NCBI GenBank assembly: GCA_942486035.1
Contig: CALNXK010000002.1
Span: forward strand, 5,001,501 to 5,065,500
Reading direction: 5' to 3'
DNA: 64,000 nucleotides
Origin: Porites lobata
Lineage: Eukaryota; Cnidaria; Anthozoa; Scleractinia; Poritidae
In this document: piece by piece, positions 24,613-36,559 of the stretch
How positions within the stretch are numbered: the stretch's first letter is position 1
Layout of the letters: every line of letters begins with the position of its first letter
Translations under genes and position numbers: made by a program
Notes under the pieces: model-generated
Seen by the model: only the letters and a program-made list of their open reading frames with translations
Told to the model about the DNA's origin: nothing
Databases searched by the model: none

Positions 24613-25525
24613 AACTCGTGGGTACGTTGTTAAGGCTAATTGAAACCAGGCTACTGACAGTGAAAAACAATGTAAACGCATTTCATGGCAATGAACGAAC
24701 ATATGCGATACAAAGCCGACACAACTGCTCCGCGTAGTAGGACGCAAAACATTAGCTTATGTTTTCTTATCTCGATTTCCGCTGTTATTTTAAAGGTAAT
24801 GCTCAAACTCACATCCATTCCCCCCCCGTGATCTTGGGGAGTCCTTAAGAATAATTAGAAGAAGTGCCTTTATTTACCATACATTTCACCAGTCCATATT
24901 TTATAGTCCGTATCTTATACCCAGTCCGCAGTCCGTAGTCCGTAGTCCGCAGTCCATGTTTTATACCGACCGCCATAACTTCATTCGTACACATAATCTA
25001 CTGCACTACTACAAGGTAGGAGATCAAGCCAGCGTCAAAGTTGAAGGAGTCGAAGAGCAAATGCTCATCTTCTCGTCAAGTTTAACGCTTGGACGGGTCA
25101 AAGGCTGTTGAATCGTACTAATTTGAAAGAGTCCTGCGTGTCTTAAATTTGGTAAGACCTCCGATCATAACCGTGCTTTAGCGCACGATTAAAATTAAAT
25201 TAAATTAAATTAATTTTATTTAAGCTGGATAGCGTGAGGAGTGGTTGCCCAATCTCCCGAGCCCGGGGCTCATGTATTAAACGCTCGAGCATTCCGGATC
25301 GAATTGTAATTTAGAAATGTTGGTTTTTGTGCACGCTCTCAGAGAGGAATTTGATGCTACCGAACTTCGGCGAGCGCGTGCTTCTTTGGAACCGATAGAT
25401 CTTCGCGCTCTCGAGTTCGGACCCGATTAATTACGAAGTGCGTCTACTACGATTGAGCGAGCGACTCATTTGCATATCTCTGTCCCTGCAATAACTCGTG
25501 GTACGCTCGCGCGTACCCACGAGTT
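24613..25525. mobile_element. hAT-like non-autonomous element, 8-bp target duplication
   Basis: Terminal inverted repeats AACTCGTGGGTACG and CGTACCCACGAGTT are perfect. They are flanked by AAAAAATC (24605-24612) and AAAAAATT (25526-25533). Duplication copy 2 holds the empty site with a single AAAAAATT (near 49326). Inside are an AGTCCGC/AGTCCGTAGTCC tract (about 24900-24955) and no transposase frame. It lies in the B1 intron and postdates the segmental duplication. Confidence 0.75.
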
Positions 25526-26685
25526 AAAAAATTACCCAACTGATATGATATTAAAAAGCCAGTTTCCGAGTGTAAACAGTTAAATACTTTCTGTTGCAAT
25601 TAGTTACAGGTTCAGCTATTTTCCTTTACAAACTTGACTCAGTGGACTATAATGTGGGAATGGGAGTTAATCAGACGGCAATAATATTGAAGAAAATATT
25701 TCGCGGAGCGAAAAATATTCTTATCAACCAGTTATGTTGGCATGGAATATGAAGTGAAGTAGCATTTTGAAAATGACGAGAGCGGATTTTCTCATATGAC
25801 ACCATACCTAGTAATGACAGAAACCAATTCTGACAAAGCTTCCTATGAGGAGCTATAAACAGCTATCAAAAAAAATGCTGTCACAAAATGTAAAAAAAAA
25901 CCAACAACAACATCGACACAGTGCGAAGCAAACCTATGGGGAATGATCTTGTGCGTGTAACTGAAATTTCTTTAAGAATCATGAATTGATATTGGCATAT
26001 GACTGTTATGGCCAATTGACATTAATATTTTACATAGCTTTTACCATTATCTTCTTTTTACCTGACTTGGTTTGAGAACACAGTATCAGGGAGATGACAA
26101 CCTGGAAAAGCCGTAACGAAATAAGGTTAAAATGCAGTTATCTTTATACCTGCTACAAACAGTGATGATTATTTTAATGATTATTTGCTTTCTGACTTAC
26201 CTCCAACAGCCACATTGAATATATGGAAGAAAATGTGTATCTCAGTTAAGTGAGCTTTGCTCAAAAATACCTTATTTTTTAAACGCGACTGGGATTTGTC
26301 CGAAACCTTTGAGACTTCTCTATTCACGAGTTGAGAGTACTCAGTTAGGAACCCACTGAATAAAAACCCACAACAAAACAAAACAATGTAAATTATATTA
26401 GTGCATTAGCAGCTGTTACTATTTACTTTAGAATTTGTCATTCAAAAAGCAAGAAAACCGGGGTTTCGGCTTCAAGAATTTCACTTTTACCTCTTTTCAA
26501 CACACTAACATTCCAGAAAATAAAATCAGATAAAGAGCTACTACCTCCAGTTTCTATTTCTGAAAAAATATTCTAAAATGATAAAATTCAATCTAACACT
26601 TCCTGAAACTTATGCAGATAGAAAGCACTACTAATGGTACAATGGCTGAAGTTATTTTAAAATTAGTATTTGCCTTTCCCCTACT

Positions 26686-26888
26686 GTCTCTTTCGATTGA
26701 TTGATTGATTGATGTTAAAGGTGAAAGCACGCTCGACACGACACGACACGACACTCTCTCCACTTTAAAACAAAAGAATTTATTTTAACACGCTTTAGCA
26801 CACTTGCCATCTTGCCTCATTAGTAACTTCTTTTGTTTAAGAGGACACGCTTGAGACTATTAACTTAACTTTCCCCTATTGACTTTTT

Positions 26889-26920
<32 letters not shown>

Positions 26921-27050
26921 GCTAAAGGCTGAAGCACGCTCAACACGGCACGCTTCACTTTAGCACGAAAAATTTATTTAAACACGCTTTAGTACACTTG
27001 CCATTTTGTCTTTATTAGCAATTTCTTTTGTTTCAGAGGACACTCATTAG
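26686..27050. repeat. tandem duplication with GATT microsatellite
   Basis: Two copies of about 185 bases, each starting TTCCCCTA-TG, then a GATT run, AAAGG-GAAGCACGCTC and a block ending TTCTTTTGTTT-AGAGGACAC. The first copy also has a CGACA pentamer run. The GATT run begins exactly where the homology of the two segmental duplication copies ends. Confidence 0.7.
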
Positions 27051-30000
27051 AGAATTAAGCGTGAGCAAGTCAAACAAAAGAACGTGTTAAAGTTTTTAAA
27101 CAATTAAGGTGCGTGCGAAATAGCACAACGCTTTCAGTGTGCGCAAAAGCACGAAAGGCGTGTTTTCTAACGCTACAGTATTGCTCAAAAGTATATGAAA
27201 CTTGATTCTCGGGGCTAGACTCTTGAGTTACGAAAAAAAAAACAGGACTTTTTTAATATCCATCAGTCGACAGGGATTCGGGAAAACAATTTCATGTAAA
27301 GAAACTCACCGCCCGTTCTGAGAGCTTTATAGTTCCGATTCTTGCTCCCCTCTCTCCGTCACGCAACTGGACTAAGTGCTTTAACGCGCGTGCACCGCTT
27401 ATCTTACACTTTGACGAGTAAAAATTTCACTTTTAGCCAAAAAAAAAAAAAACAACGAAAATTGTGTCGGTGTATTTTGGTATGAAGGCTATCTTGTGAA
27501 TTTAAAAAAACATGTTTTGGTTTTGGTACATAATTTGCGTCGGTTCGTGTGATCAGTCACGATGGCGAAGGAGAATATGATCTTGATTCTTGAAGTTTAC
27601 TTGTCGGGAAAGGTTGTCAAAATGGCAAAGTTTGCGAACCATTCTATAATAATCACAAAATATATAACCTGAATAAAGCTGAATAGGTAATAAATGTCCA
27701 AGTCTACCGTTCAAAGCAAAACATAAAACACTTACGTCAAAATTGTGTTTTAAAGTACGAGTAAATTTGCATACGTAATTTGAAAGCTCTTGATACTTCT
27801 ACAAGCATCACAACTTTTTACAAACTATAAACTGCGCCTTTGTGACCAAAACACGCTTGATAAAAAAGCTTGATAACCGAAGGTTTCCCTAAGACTATTT
27901 CATCATTTTCCGACGAGATACTTTTAAATCGTAATTGCGGGGGAAGTCAAACAGAAGCGAACGGACAAGTTCTTGTTCTTTTCCTTTTTACAAAAGTTGT
28001 TTTTTCGTTTCAAGAGCGCCGAGCTAAGCTAGGAAATTGGCTTCGTCATTGGCTTATTCGCTTCTTGTAATTCCAGGCTAAACGTTATATCAGTTAACCG
28101 AGTTGTTCTGGCTCATGGCTTCAGCGATAAATAGGCAATTTCCGAGTTTTCCCTGGCCTCTCTATCAAAACGAGGTTAAGCGCTCAGCCTTTGATATGGA
28201 AATTATTTTTTATTCTCATGCAAATAAAACTCGTTTTCACAAGAAAGGTTACGTTGGGCACTTGGCCTCATCTTGAAAGTGAGGGTTTTTGGAACTCGGA
28301 AGTGGCCTAATAATGGCTGACTGTATGCGCGGAGCAAAATGTTAACGTATCAGTGTTCGCGTTCTTGTTACTATAAATTATTGATGATTTTCATAAAGAA
28401 AATCTAAGTGCCTTTAACAGAAATATCTGAGATTTTTTGGTCAAAAAAAAGACGGTTTTTAAAAATTTTATCGACTAGTTGGCAGTTTCGATTCATTTCG
28501 TTGACCCAACACAAGCCATGTAATTTTTGTCATCCTTTGCTGTTGTAATGTAGCTTGTTTAGCGTGTCCAGTACTCAAATTAAGTGTAGTACGTTAAGTG
28601 CGCTATAAAACGCACGCTTACCGTGACATGTAGCACACTACAAGAAACATAAATTCTGTGTGCTAAGTTTACATGGGAATCCCGAGACATCGATTTTTAG
28701 ATTCGAGTTCGAGTACGAGTTCGAGTTTGAGTTAGACTTCGATTAAACTATCTAGAAATAATAATGATGACAATGAAATATAATAAATATATTAAAAAGA
28801 TATATATTATCATTTTTACAAAAAAGAACAGGAAAAAATAACAACAGCAAAAAAGCAAAATTATACTTGCAGTGCTCGGTAGGCCTCGAAAGGGGAGGGA
28901 GAGGGATTTATAGTATGGAGGGGAAAAGGGATAGGGAGAGACGAAAAGACGCCTGCTATATTATAAAAAAAAGCTCATTCTATTAGCATGTCCCAACCGT
29001 TGTCTTTCTAGCGGATACATTATGCTCTTATTATTAGCCTGCGTTCCTGGGTGCAGGCTCACTTTGGCAAATGCAAAGCCGAAATTTTGGAGATAGGGCC
29101 GCTATCCAGCGAGAAAAAGTGACTTTTCCTGGCTGGATGGCAGCTCCGCCGCAAAATTGTCTTTATGCCTTTCTGGCAGGCGCAAGAAGGGAGGGGGAGA
29201 GGGAAAAATCTCCCTTGTTACCTTCCTCCCAATGCTCTACCCTTTACGCAGGCAGCAGCCTATGTTTGGAGGATGTTGAATTTTTTACGGATACAGTGCG
29301 ATCTTCAAATTTGACTGAGTTGTACCTTCAACTGAAAATACACCAAGAATGGAGAATTATGCAGTGCGTCAGTCAAGATGGTTCTTTAGGCACGCGAAAT
29401 GCCGTGTGTGCCTCGCTTGACTCATGAAGCTCTTGTTATGCAGCCTAGTTATTAGGCGCGTAGGCGCCGGTTGATTTTTTTAAAAGCCGCGTGATGGGAG
29501 CACGAGAAGGGAAGAGGAGGCCTCCTCTCCTTTTCTCCCCTCACGCATCCTTGAAATTTCTTCCTTCGCCTCATAAAACTGAAACTGGCGCCTGCCACGG
29601 AGGCTATGATAGAGTCCGTTTAGTTTTTCTTAAGAAAAGAGTCTTTGGACTGAAGCACGATGTGATGTAGTTCCTCCGTTGGTGTTACTTTCGCATTAGC
29701 TTTACAGTCTCAGCAGTCTATGCGAGTGTACTGGTAATTCCCACTTTGTTGTGCCTCCGACGACCCAAAAAGACCCACAACGACCAGCACTGATCAACAA
29801 AGAGATCCAATATGACCCAAACGGCGAGCCAAAACAAGTATGTCCTCTGGGAAAGGTGTCCCAAGGACAAGGCAGATGTAATATAAATATCCCTTTATCC
29901 ACAGGCATCCCAAGCTCACCTCGTCTTATGAAAGACTGGAGAGTTAGCGAAATTAGCCAAAAAGTGGACTAAATCGATCAATTCAAACCGAAACAGAAAT

Positions 30001-30194
30001 ACAGTAAAGATAAATCGATCTCCTTTATTTAGTTTATTGACCAAAAGGTAAAACGTAACGATATTTATCGTTCCGGTGCAGCCCTCAGTATTTTATTTCT
30101 CATACAAGCGTCTCAACGATCGATTGTAACCAATAACGCGTTACCGACTCGCTCGCGTCAACAGAAACCCCGGCCTCGTAATGTGAGCTTGGGA

Positions 30195-30550
30195 AAGCAT
30201 GCTTTATATCGACGATGGCGACGGTAACCACAAGATCAAAAAAAAAAACAAAGAAACTATAACGATAGGAATAAGGTTTAGGTGCTGATTATTATAACAT
30301 AGAGTCGAAGCTTTCCTTGCGACCACTCTCGTAAGCGACCAGCTCTATAGTTACGACCACCTCTGTGAAACCCCTTTTTGAAGTGTGACTTAGCCTTTGT
30401 AACAAAAAGGCTCGCGAAAGCGACCTCGAACACCTTTAGGATCACCCAACTAGACTTTTCCGTTGTTTTTAGGCTCTAGTAAGGGCCCACTCAGAGTCAT
30501 TCTTGTACTAATATTAAGATTTGGAATTATTTTGGTTTTAAAAAAAGCAT
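30195..30550. repeat. dispersed repeat, partner at 51660-51995
   Basis: Matches 51660-51995 in the same orientation, block by block: GGCGACGGTAACCACAAG, AATAAGGTTTAGGTGCTGAT, CCTTGCGACCACTCT and GCGACCAGCTCTA. It may be an extension of the large segmental duplication after deletions, or an independent repeat family. Confidence 0.6.
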
Positions 30551-30553
30551 TTA

Positions 30554-30655
30554 CAGTGGAACCCCGCATTACGACCACCCCGTTAATGCGACCACCTCGT
30601 TATTACAACCAGGATTTTATGGCCCAGCGGTGGTCGCATTAACGGGGTTCCACTG
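30554..30655. mobile_element. 102-bp Tc1/mariner-type MITE
   Basis: Ends CAGTGGAACCCCG and CGGGGTTCCACTG are perfect inverse copies, each flanked by TA. The element is almost entirely palindromic (ACGACCACC against GGTGGTCGC). A one-sided relative with CAGTGGAACC starts at 41236. Confidence 0.75.
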
Positions 30656-32063
30656 TACATTTACCATTTAGGTCTGTCACTCAATACTGAGCAAAAAAAT
30701 GGATTGAAGCTTAGCCGTGTCAGAATCAGATATAAGGACACTCGTCACATACTATAATTTCTTTAGTTTTTCTCCGCGAGCGGCGGAACCCCATAGCTAA
30801 AGAAAATTGGGAACCTGTGGATCCGAGAAAATTTGGTTATAACGTCAGCGTACGACGGAACGCCGACCGTCCGTACAGACGCTGAGGGTAGGGGTAAAAA
30901 ATCTCAATATGGTAGAGAAGGGAATCCCGGATGTGTACCTTGCGTTTCGTTCTCTTTCGATATGCTCCGTATTATGGGATAATTATTCATACTTCCTACC
31001 TATCTACCTTTCAGCAGCCACGTTTAAAAGAAGTTATTCAAATGCATATTAACAGTGAAATAAACCCTAGGAGGCGGCGTGACAATCAGTTCTTCCTTTC
31101 GTGCTTTACAACGTCAGCGAGTTCGTTTAGTGTTGGTTTTCACATGACGTCACTAAAATTCAAACTACAACTATCGATCTTATTTTCGTGTTGTTTTAGA
31201 GCAGCTGAAAACTAATTTTTATACAAATTTTCGTTTCAAAAGGGTTCTTGGTTTTGTGATATAGTACACTTGAATTTCTATGCTTTTGCGTGACGTGGCA
31301 TTTCGTGACAGCGGAGAGAGCTTGTATTATAGGCTGTGAGGCCTTGACAATACCTTTCTGGAGCTCTTGAAGACCGAGGTCCTTGGATTTAGACTCCTTA
31401 GGCAAATCGTGCCACAACTCTAAATTGACCCTGGGCACACACAAGTTTCCGTTAACCGAGCAGCGTGTTTGGGTGCAAGAGCCCTTTCTTACCGGTATGT
31501 TTAAGTTATATTTTGTCCATTCATAACACTCGTTTTCACCCTCTATACTTGATTTGTATAGAAACTCTCGCTCTAAAGCGAAAGTCAGTCATCGATTTGG
31601 GCACCTGTGCCCCCCGGGATTGCTTTGATACCATCTGCGCACCACCAACTCTTCACACAGTCTTGGCAGCCATCAGCCCATCCTGCAAAATTTGAGATCA
31701 TAAAGGATCATCAATGCAACGCAATGGGGAAAACTGTTTCCTGCCATCCCTACTTCAGTCTCATCACAAAATTTTGACATCACTTTATTGATAGCTCCTC
31801 CCGTGACAGGGTGGGATGTGCTCCCTGCGGCCACTGACACGAGCTGTGAAGCAGACATCGCACGATTCAAATACTTCAGAAACGAGGTGTATGCTCGTGG
31901 TGGACACGCTTCTGTTGATGATTCAGAATTTCACAGACAGTGGAAAGATATACGGGATACATTGGTGCGGCTAGGAGGAGTTAACTATGAGGTAAAAGTC
32001 TGTTACTATTCGTGTTGTTGTTGTTGCTTTTTTTCCAAATACAAATTTTTAAGAAAATCTTAA

Positions 32064-34205
32064 TACGTACATTATTCTTTCATTCATTCATTCTTTCATT
32101 CTTTATTTGCGATATATACAAAATTTTATAATGCAAGATGGAAATAATATGAGATTAAAGAAAAAGTAAATGGCGAGGAGACCTGAAAGAAACCACGAGG
32201 CTTATAATGAGTCAGGTCTCCTCAACTTATGATAAACTAGTCTTGATATAATAACTACAATATGGGCTTATGATGGCTAACTTTGACCGCGGACTCACAC
32301 ACACACACACACACACATGTTAATTTAATTAATCTAATAATCTAATTAGAGCCATACTGAAGCTAATAGATACTAAGAAGGAATTCTTTAAGCTTTCTTT
32401 TAAAAGAAGCGGAGGAGGACGAACCAGTCAAAGTAGTATTCAACGAATTATAAAACTTTAGATCTTGGAAATAAATTGAGAACTGCCTAGTGTTCGTTCT
32501 GCATAGTGGCAAGCGAAATGAGTGGGCATTCCTAGTATAATAATTATGGATTTGACTGTTTATTAGGAAGAGGTTATTGAATCTGGAAGGGAGTGTAGAG
32601 TCCTTGAGTGAAAACATAAAAAACCTAATTGAAACGAATGGATATCCTGAAATTTTAAAAGTTTAAGCTCCTTAAAGATGGGACCAGTGTTGGCATGTTA
32701 GGTAGAGTTGTTCTTAGCGCACGTTTCTGTAAGATTACAATTCTTCAAGGTTCGCTTTATAGGTGCCACCCCAAGCTAGATTGCAATAGTATAAGTATGG
32801 AAGTATCATTCAATTGTACAAGGTACGGAGAGATTGATTTGAGAGAAAAACCTAGATTTATAAATGATTCCTATGGATTTTGATAATTTACTGGCTAATA
32901 GAGATATGTGAGGTTTTCAGGTCAGATTATCATCTAAAACGACACCCAAGAACATGGTTTCAGAAACACGAAGGATAGACTGCTCGTTTATAGAAACTTG
33001 AAATTCAAACGATGGCTTTTTTTTACCAAGGCTTGAATACCATAAAATTAGTCTTGGATAACTTCAAGGAAAGCCGGTTTGCGGCAAACCAGGTTGACAT
33101 TTGTTTAATTCTCTTTTTAACGTATTAATTAGGTAAACAGGATCCTTGTGAGAGATAAATAGGTTTGTATCATCAGCAAACAAAATTGCATCAAGCATGG
33201 AAGTGTTGTTCAAATCATTAACATACAGGATAAAAATAAAGGACCAAGAGTATAGCCTTGAGGCACCCCACAGGAAATCCCCTTGGGGAAGACCCAACAT
33301 TCTTAAATTCGACAAATTGTTTCATCTCAGAGAAATAACTTTTTACCCATTCTAGTGCCAGACCACGGATCCCATAATGCTCGAGTTTGTCAAAAAGGGT
33401 GACATGATTTACCGTGTCGAATGCTTTCGAAAGATCTAAAAATACTCCAATAGCAAGTTCTCTTCTATCAAAAGCAGAAGAAATTTTGCCACTCAAATCG
33501 ATAAGCGCGAGGCTAGGGGAACGATTTTTTCTAAAGCCATATTGATTATCACAAAGGACATTGAAGTCATTGAGATAATTTATGATACGGTTGTAAATTA
33601 TTCGCTCCAAAAACTTTGAAAAGCAAGGTAGAACTGAAATAGGTCTGTAACTACTGAAGAGAGCTTTGTCACCTGATTTAAAAATAGGAACCACAAGAGC
33701 AATTTTTCAATTCATTCGGAACGATGCCGTGAATAATAGAGAGGTTTACAATGTGTGTTAAGGGAGAGGAAATGCTGCTAATTGATCGTTTCCTAATAGA
33801 CATGGGAATGTTGTCATACCCTGCCGATTTTCCCGCCGGAAACTTACATGCAATATCTACAATCACCTCCTGAGTTGCTAAATTTAAGAACATAGACTGA
33901 GGGAAATTATGCGAAGTGGCAGATTGAATCCGTTTGGCAACGTTTGGTCCAGTATTACCGAAGTAATAACAAAATCGATTTGCCATCTCCATTGGGTCAG
34001 AAATTTCCTGGTCATCAACCTTGAAAACAGAGTTGGGTTTGGGTCTCAATTTCTTGTTATTTAGAACCGCACTAAGCAGACACCAAGTGGCTGTCATATT
34101 AGATTTTGACTCGTTTATCTTCTTGTCGTAATATAAGCGTTTCGCAATTCGTAAGGAGTTATTAATTTGTTCTTATATCTTTTATATACCAGTTCCTTTT
34201 GAGGA
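32064..34205 (-). pseudogene. 5'-truncated LINE (L2/CR1-like) reverse transcriptase
   Basis: Read on the minus strand from about 34205 to 32363, in several frames: GKSAGYDNIP, SYRPISVLPCFSKFLERI, FLDLSKAFDTVNH, the catalytic FADDTNLF box, FLGVVLDDNLT and the C-terminal RLPLCRTNTRQFSIYFQ. Frameshifts make it inactive. The 3' end (32064-32105) carries GAAT/GAAA tetramer repeats, as in L2-like LINE tails. The 5' end stops abruptly against NHL exon sequence at 34203, as expected of an incomplete target-primed insertion. Confidence 0.85.
32296..32317. repeat. CA dinucleotide microsatellite
   Basis: A perfect CA run of about 11 units inside the 3' untranslated part of the truncated LINE. Confidence 0.9.
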
Positions 34206-34304
34206 ATGGAGTACAACTGTTTAGTTTAGAAGGAACGCATCTGAGAGATATTGATGCTAACAACCTGACTAGTTCCATTTCAGTAGGTTTGATAACCTGG
34301 TCGT

Positions 34305-34869
34305 ATGTGACTATGATAAAGTAAGGCTCCAGATTTTTAATCCTGACGGGGAGTTTGTAAGCAGAATAGAAAGAGAAGACATTGAGCTTAGTAATCCTTG
34401 TTTTGTCGCTGTTTCAAGCACCGAACGGCTGTTTGTCATTGATTTAGCCAGATACTGTGTGCACGTTTTTCATTGAGGAACGAATTCTCTCAGTTTGCTA
34501 ATGCGGAAAATACTCTAATATTCTTTAAACTGCAGTTAGGGTGGTGCTTCATGTAAACCAACGATATTGCAAAAGTCGGGTTTACATGTGATTATGATAA
34601 AGCAAGGCTCCAGATTTTTAATCCTGACGGGGAGTTTGTAAGCAGAATAGAAGGAGAAGACATTGAGCTTAGTAATCCTTGTTTTGTCGCTGTTTCAAGC
34701 ACCGAACGGCTGTTTGTCATTGATTTAGCCAGATACTGTGTGCACGTTTTTCATTGAGGAACGAATTCTCTCAGTTTGCTAATGCGGAAAATACTCTAAT
34801 ATTCTTTAAACTGCAGTTAGGGTGGTGCTTCATGTAAACCAACGATATTGCAAAAGTCGGGTTTACATG
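34305..34869 (+). repeat. 281-bp tandem duplication of NHL 3' end
   Basis: Two nearly identical units (about 34305-34585 and 34586-34869), each running from GTGA-TATGATAAAG through the propeller end, a stop codon and 3' flank to GGGTTTACATG. It lies within the degenerate HEPN-NHL copy. The parent gene has the unit only once (10775-11056). Confidence 0.85.
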
Positions 34870-35656
34870 ATTAATGCGGCAGCATTTTGATGAATATTAT
34901 AATCAGAGTGTTAGACGTGAATTTACTTATAAGTGTATTGGCTGTTTCCTAGTTTGTGGCTGAAACGTCCCATGACATTTTACTCCTTCATTCCATAGTT
35001 AATTCAATATTAACTGATCGTTCTTACCTTTGAGAATGCCATCAAGTCTTTTGCTATACACCACTCAAATAAAACTTCTCCAGCGGTACTCGTGCATAGT
35101 ACTGTGTATTCTTCCTATATATAGAATGATGTGAATGCTACGCGCGCTGTGATTGGTCGTTGCCCATGATCTATTAGAGTACAGATACATGGATGACGTC
35201 ACGGGAAACTTGTTTTCTTTGTTTTGTTCAACATGGCACGCGGTTTTGAAAATGTTTGTGAGATTATTTCGGATTGAGGCAAGTGAAAGCTTCGGAAAAA
35301 GTTTAGCAGGAGCTATTTACAAAGAAGAAAAATGGAGAAACGGAGACCAAAAAAGCTATTGACTACTTGACAATGCCTAAACTACAAGAAATCTTCACAA
35401 CAGTTGCCATCGTGTGTCTTCGCTACGAGAGACTCGCTGTTTTGCAAAATGTTTTCGCAATTATTCTTCTTTGAGCAAGAAAAGACGGTAAAAAACTTTT
35501 CGAAGAAACTGTACACAAGTAAGATAAAGAAGAAGCTGAGATGAAAAGTTGGGTTTGGGACTTAAAAAATGCCTAAACTAGCACAAATCCTCAAAAGGTC
35601 GAGCGGTTCGAGGCAGGTATGTGTATCGGTCTTTTTCTTTTCTGATCATTGTACAA

Positions 35657-35842
35657 AACAAATAGATTCCATGTTGCCGTAGGTCTGTTCAGTAATAGAT
35701 CACAGAGGACGTCAAAATGTGGTGAAAACAACAGTGACACACTCGCCTGCGGCTCGTGTGCCACTTCTTGTTTTTACGACATTTTGACGTCATCTGTGAT
35801 CTATTATTGAACAGACGCACGGCAACATGGAATCTATTTGTT
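35657..35842. mobile_element. 186-bp foldback MITE
   Basis: Arms AACAAATAGATTCCATGTTG and CAACATGGAATCTATTTGTT are perfect inverses. Pairing extends inward (GATCACAGAGGACGTCAAAA against TTTTGACGTCATCTGTGATC). The preceding 35110-35650 looks like related repeat DNA, with a motif TGATTGGTCGTTGCCCATGA. The minus-strand frame here is not a gene. Confidence 0.7.
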
Positions 35843-35849
35843 AAATATA

Positions 35850-36559
35850 TATCTTTCCATTTGGATGTTGTAAATAGGTAAAAGACACTTCCTTTTATTG
35901 TTGTTTTTTTGTATTGCCCGATTAGGAAGACAGGAACACCTTTCATAACAACACAAAAGAAAACATGATACTGCTAGAGCCCCAAGGCCCTATACTGCAA
36001 TGTTAAATGTTGCTTGATTTTGCTAATATAACTAATTATTAGGTAATAGCACCTAAAGAAGGCCACTCTCAGTAGAAAACAGCTTTTATTTTGACTAGAT
36101 AAATTCACCTGTCCAGGAAATAACGGATTAGTTTGGAGATTGGAATCTGGATCCCTGATCATGTGACATGATTACATTTAACTTAACGACTCTCCCGGTT
36201 TATATAGGAATAGATATATTTATCTCTTGACGTAAATCGCTCCAATCTTTGCCCCGTTTAAACCAATCACCAACTCTCGAAAATTTCAGCTTTTAGATGG
36301 AAGATGTTGTTATCCGGTGTATGAGGTTCATGACTGGATTATTCTCTTCCCGGGCCGTTTCGAATAAAAATAACGTCGATCTAAGGATATTCACTCTATT
36401 TTCTTGTTTATCACAAAGAAAAGAAAAGAAAAGAAAGAGGGAATGAAAGAAACAGCAACTATTAGTGGGTGCAGAGACAGGACTTTTATTCAATTAATAT
36501 CTGACTGATTTCGCCCAAAAGTGAATGCGACCATCGTTCGTTTTACACTTCTTCACCTC
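35850..36559. other. no gene recognised
   Basis: AT-rich DNA with an AAAAG run near 36416-36440. The frames of 60-66 codons show no domain or codon bias that I can defend. Confidence 0.4.

Larger units (their letters stand above)
22223..26215 (-). pseudogene. secreted LamG-PAN gene B1, PAN exon frameshifted
   Basis: Four exons are traced: 26215-26201 (ATG TGG CTG TTG GAG, donor GTAAGT), 26101-26062, 23761-23138 and 22504 to about 22223. The first two join to the signal peptide MWLLEVVISLILCSQTKS. Exon 3 is an intact LamG jellyroll (WGFHFWVVNGRLFGR, KLWINGSEVAQEISG, RIYCLQIYNKSLS). In exon 4, a 2-base deletion relative to B2 (CGTTTCTGAG against CGTTTGACTGAG) creates a stop at 22371-22373. The product would be about 270 aa with half a PAN domain and no downstream cysteines. 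It may be a pseudogene or a truncated LamG-only secreted protein; expression data would decide. Confidence 0.7.
17069..26694. repeat. segmental duplication, copy 1 (direct; partner 41359-50612)
   Basis: Collinear with 41359-50612 over its whole length apart from insertions: the A and B gene exons, introns, intergenic DNA and an old Penelope-like fragment all match. The left border reads GAGTTTAACTAGCAAAGAAA in both copies. The right border is just before the GATT microsatellite. Copy 1 alone has the insertions at about 20610-21209 and 24613-25525. Confidence 0.85.
26700..31436. other. gene-poor intergenic stretch
   Basis: I find no convincing gene here. It holds the GATT duplication, an imperfect GAGTTC hexamer tract near 28700-28730, CT-rich low-complexity DNA near 28890-28950 and 29490-29540, and repeat-like blocks with GCCTGCGT and GCCTGCCACGG ends (about 29036-29610). 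Several frames of 60-120 codons lack any recognisable domain. Confidence 0.5.
31444..35120 (+). pseudogene. degenerate partial copy of the HEPN-NHL gene
   Basis: Blocks match the 5' exon and intron (31444-31590), the HEPN exon (about 31595-32050), the end of the NHL propeller (34203-34490, repeated to 34770) and the 3' flank to about 35120. The first exon's intron runs straight into HEPN coding sequence. The B-box, coiled coil and filamin parts are missing. A 1-base deletion near 31670 breaks the HEPN frame, and about 27 bases are lost near 31785. The HEPN motif RNVVYAH has become RNEVYAR, losing the catalytic-type histidine. A LINE interrupts it from about 32064 to 34205. No protein is expected. 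Confidence 0.8.

Noticed and set aside
29071..29427. 118-codon plus-strand frame
   Set aside because: It lies in repeat-like DNA with low-complexity purine tracts. No domain, no splice context and no paralogue in the window.
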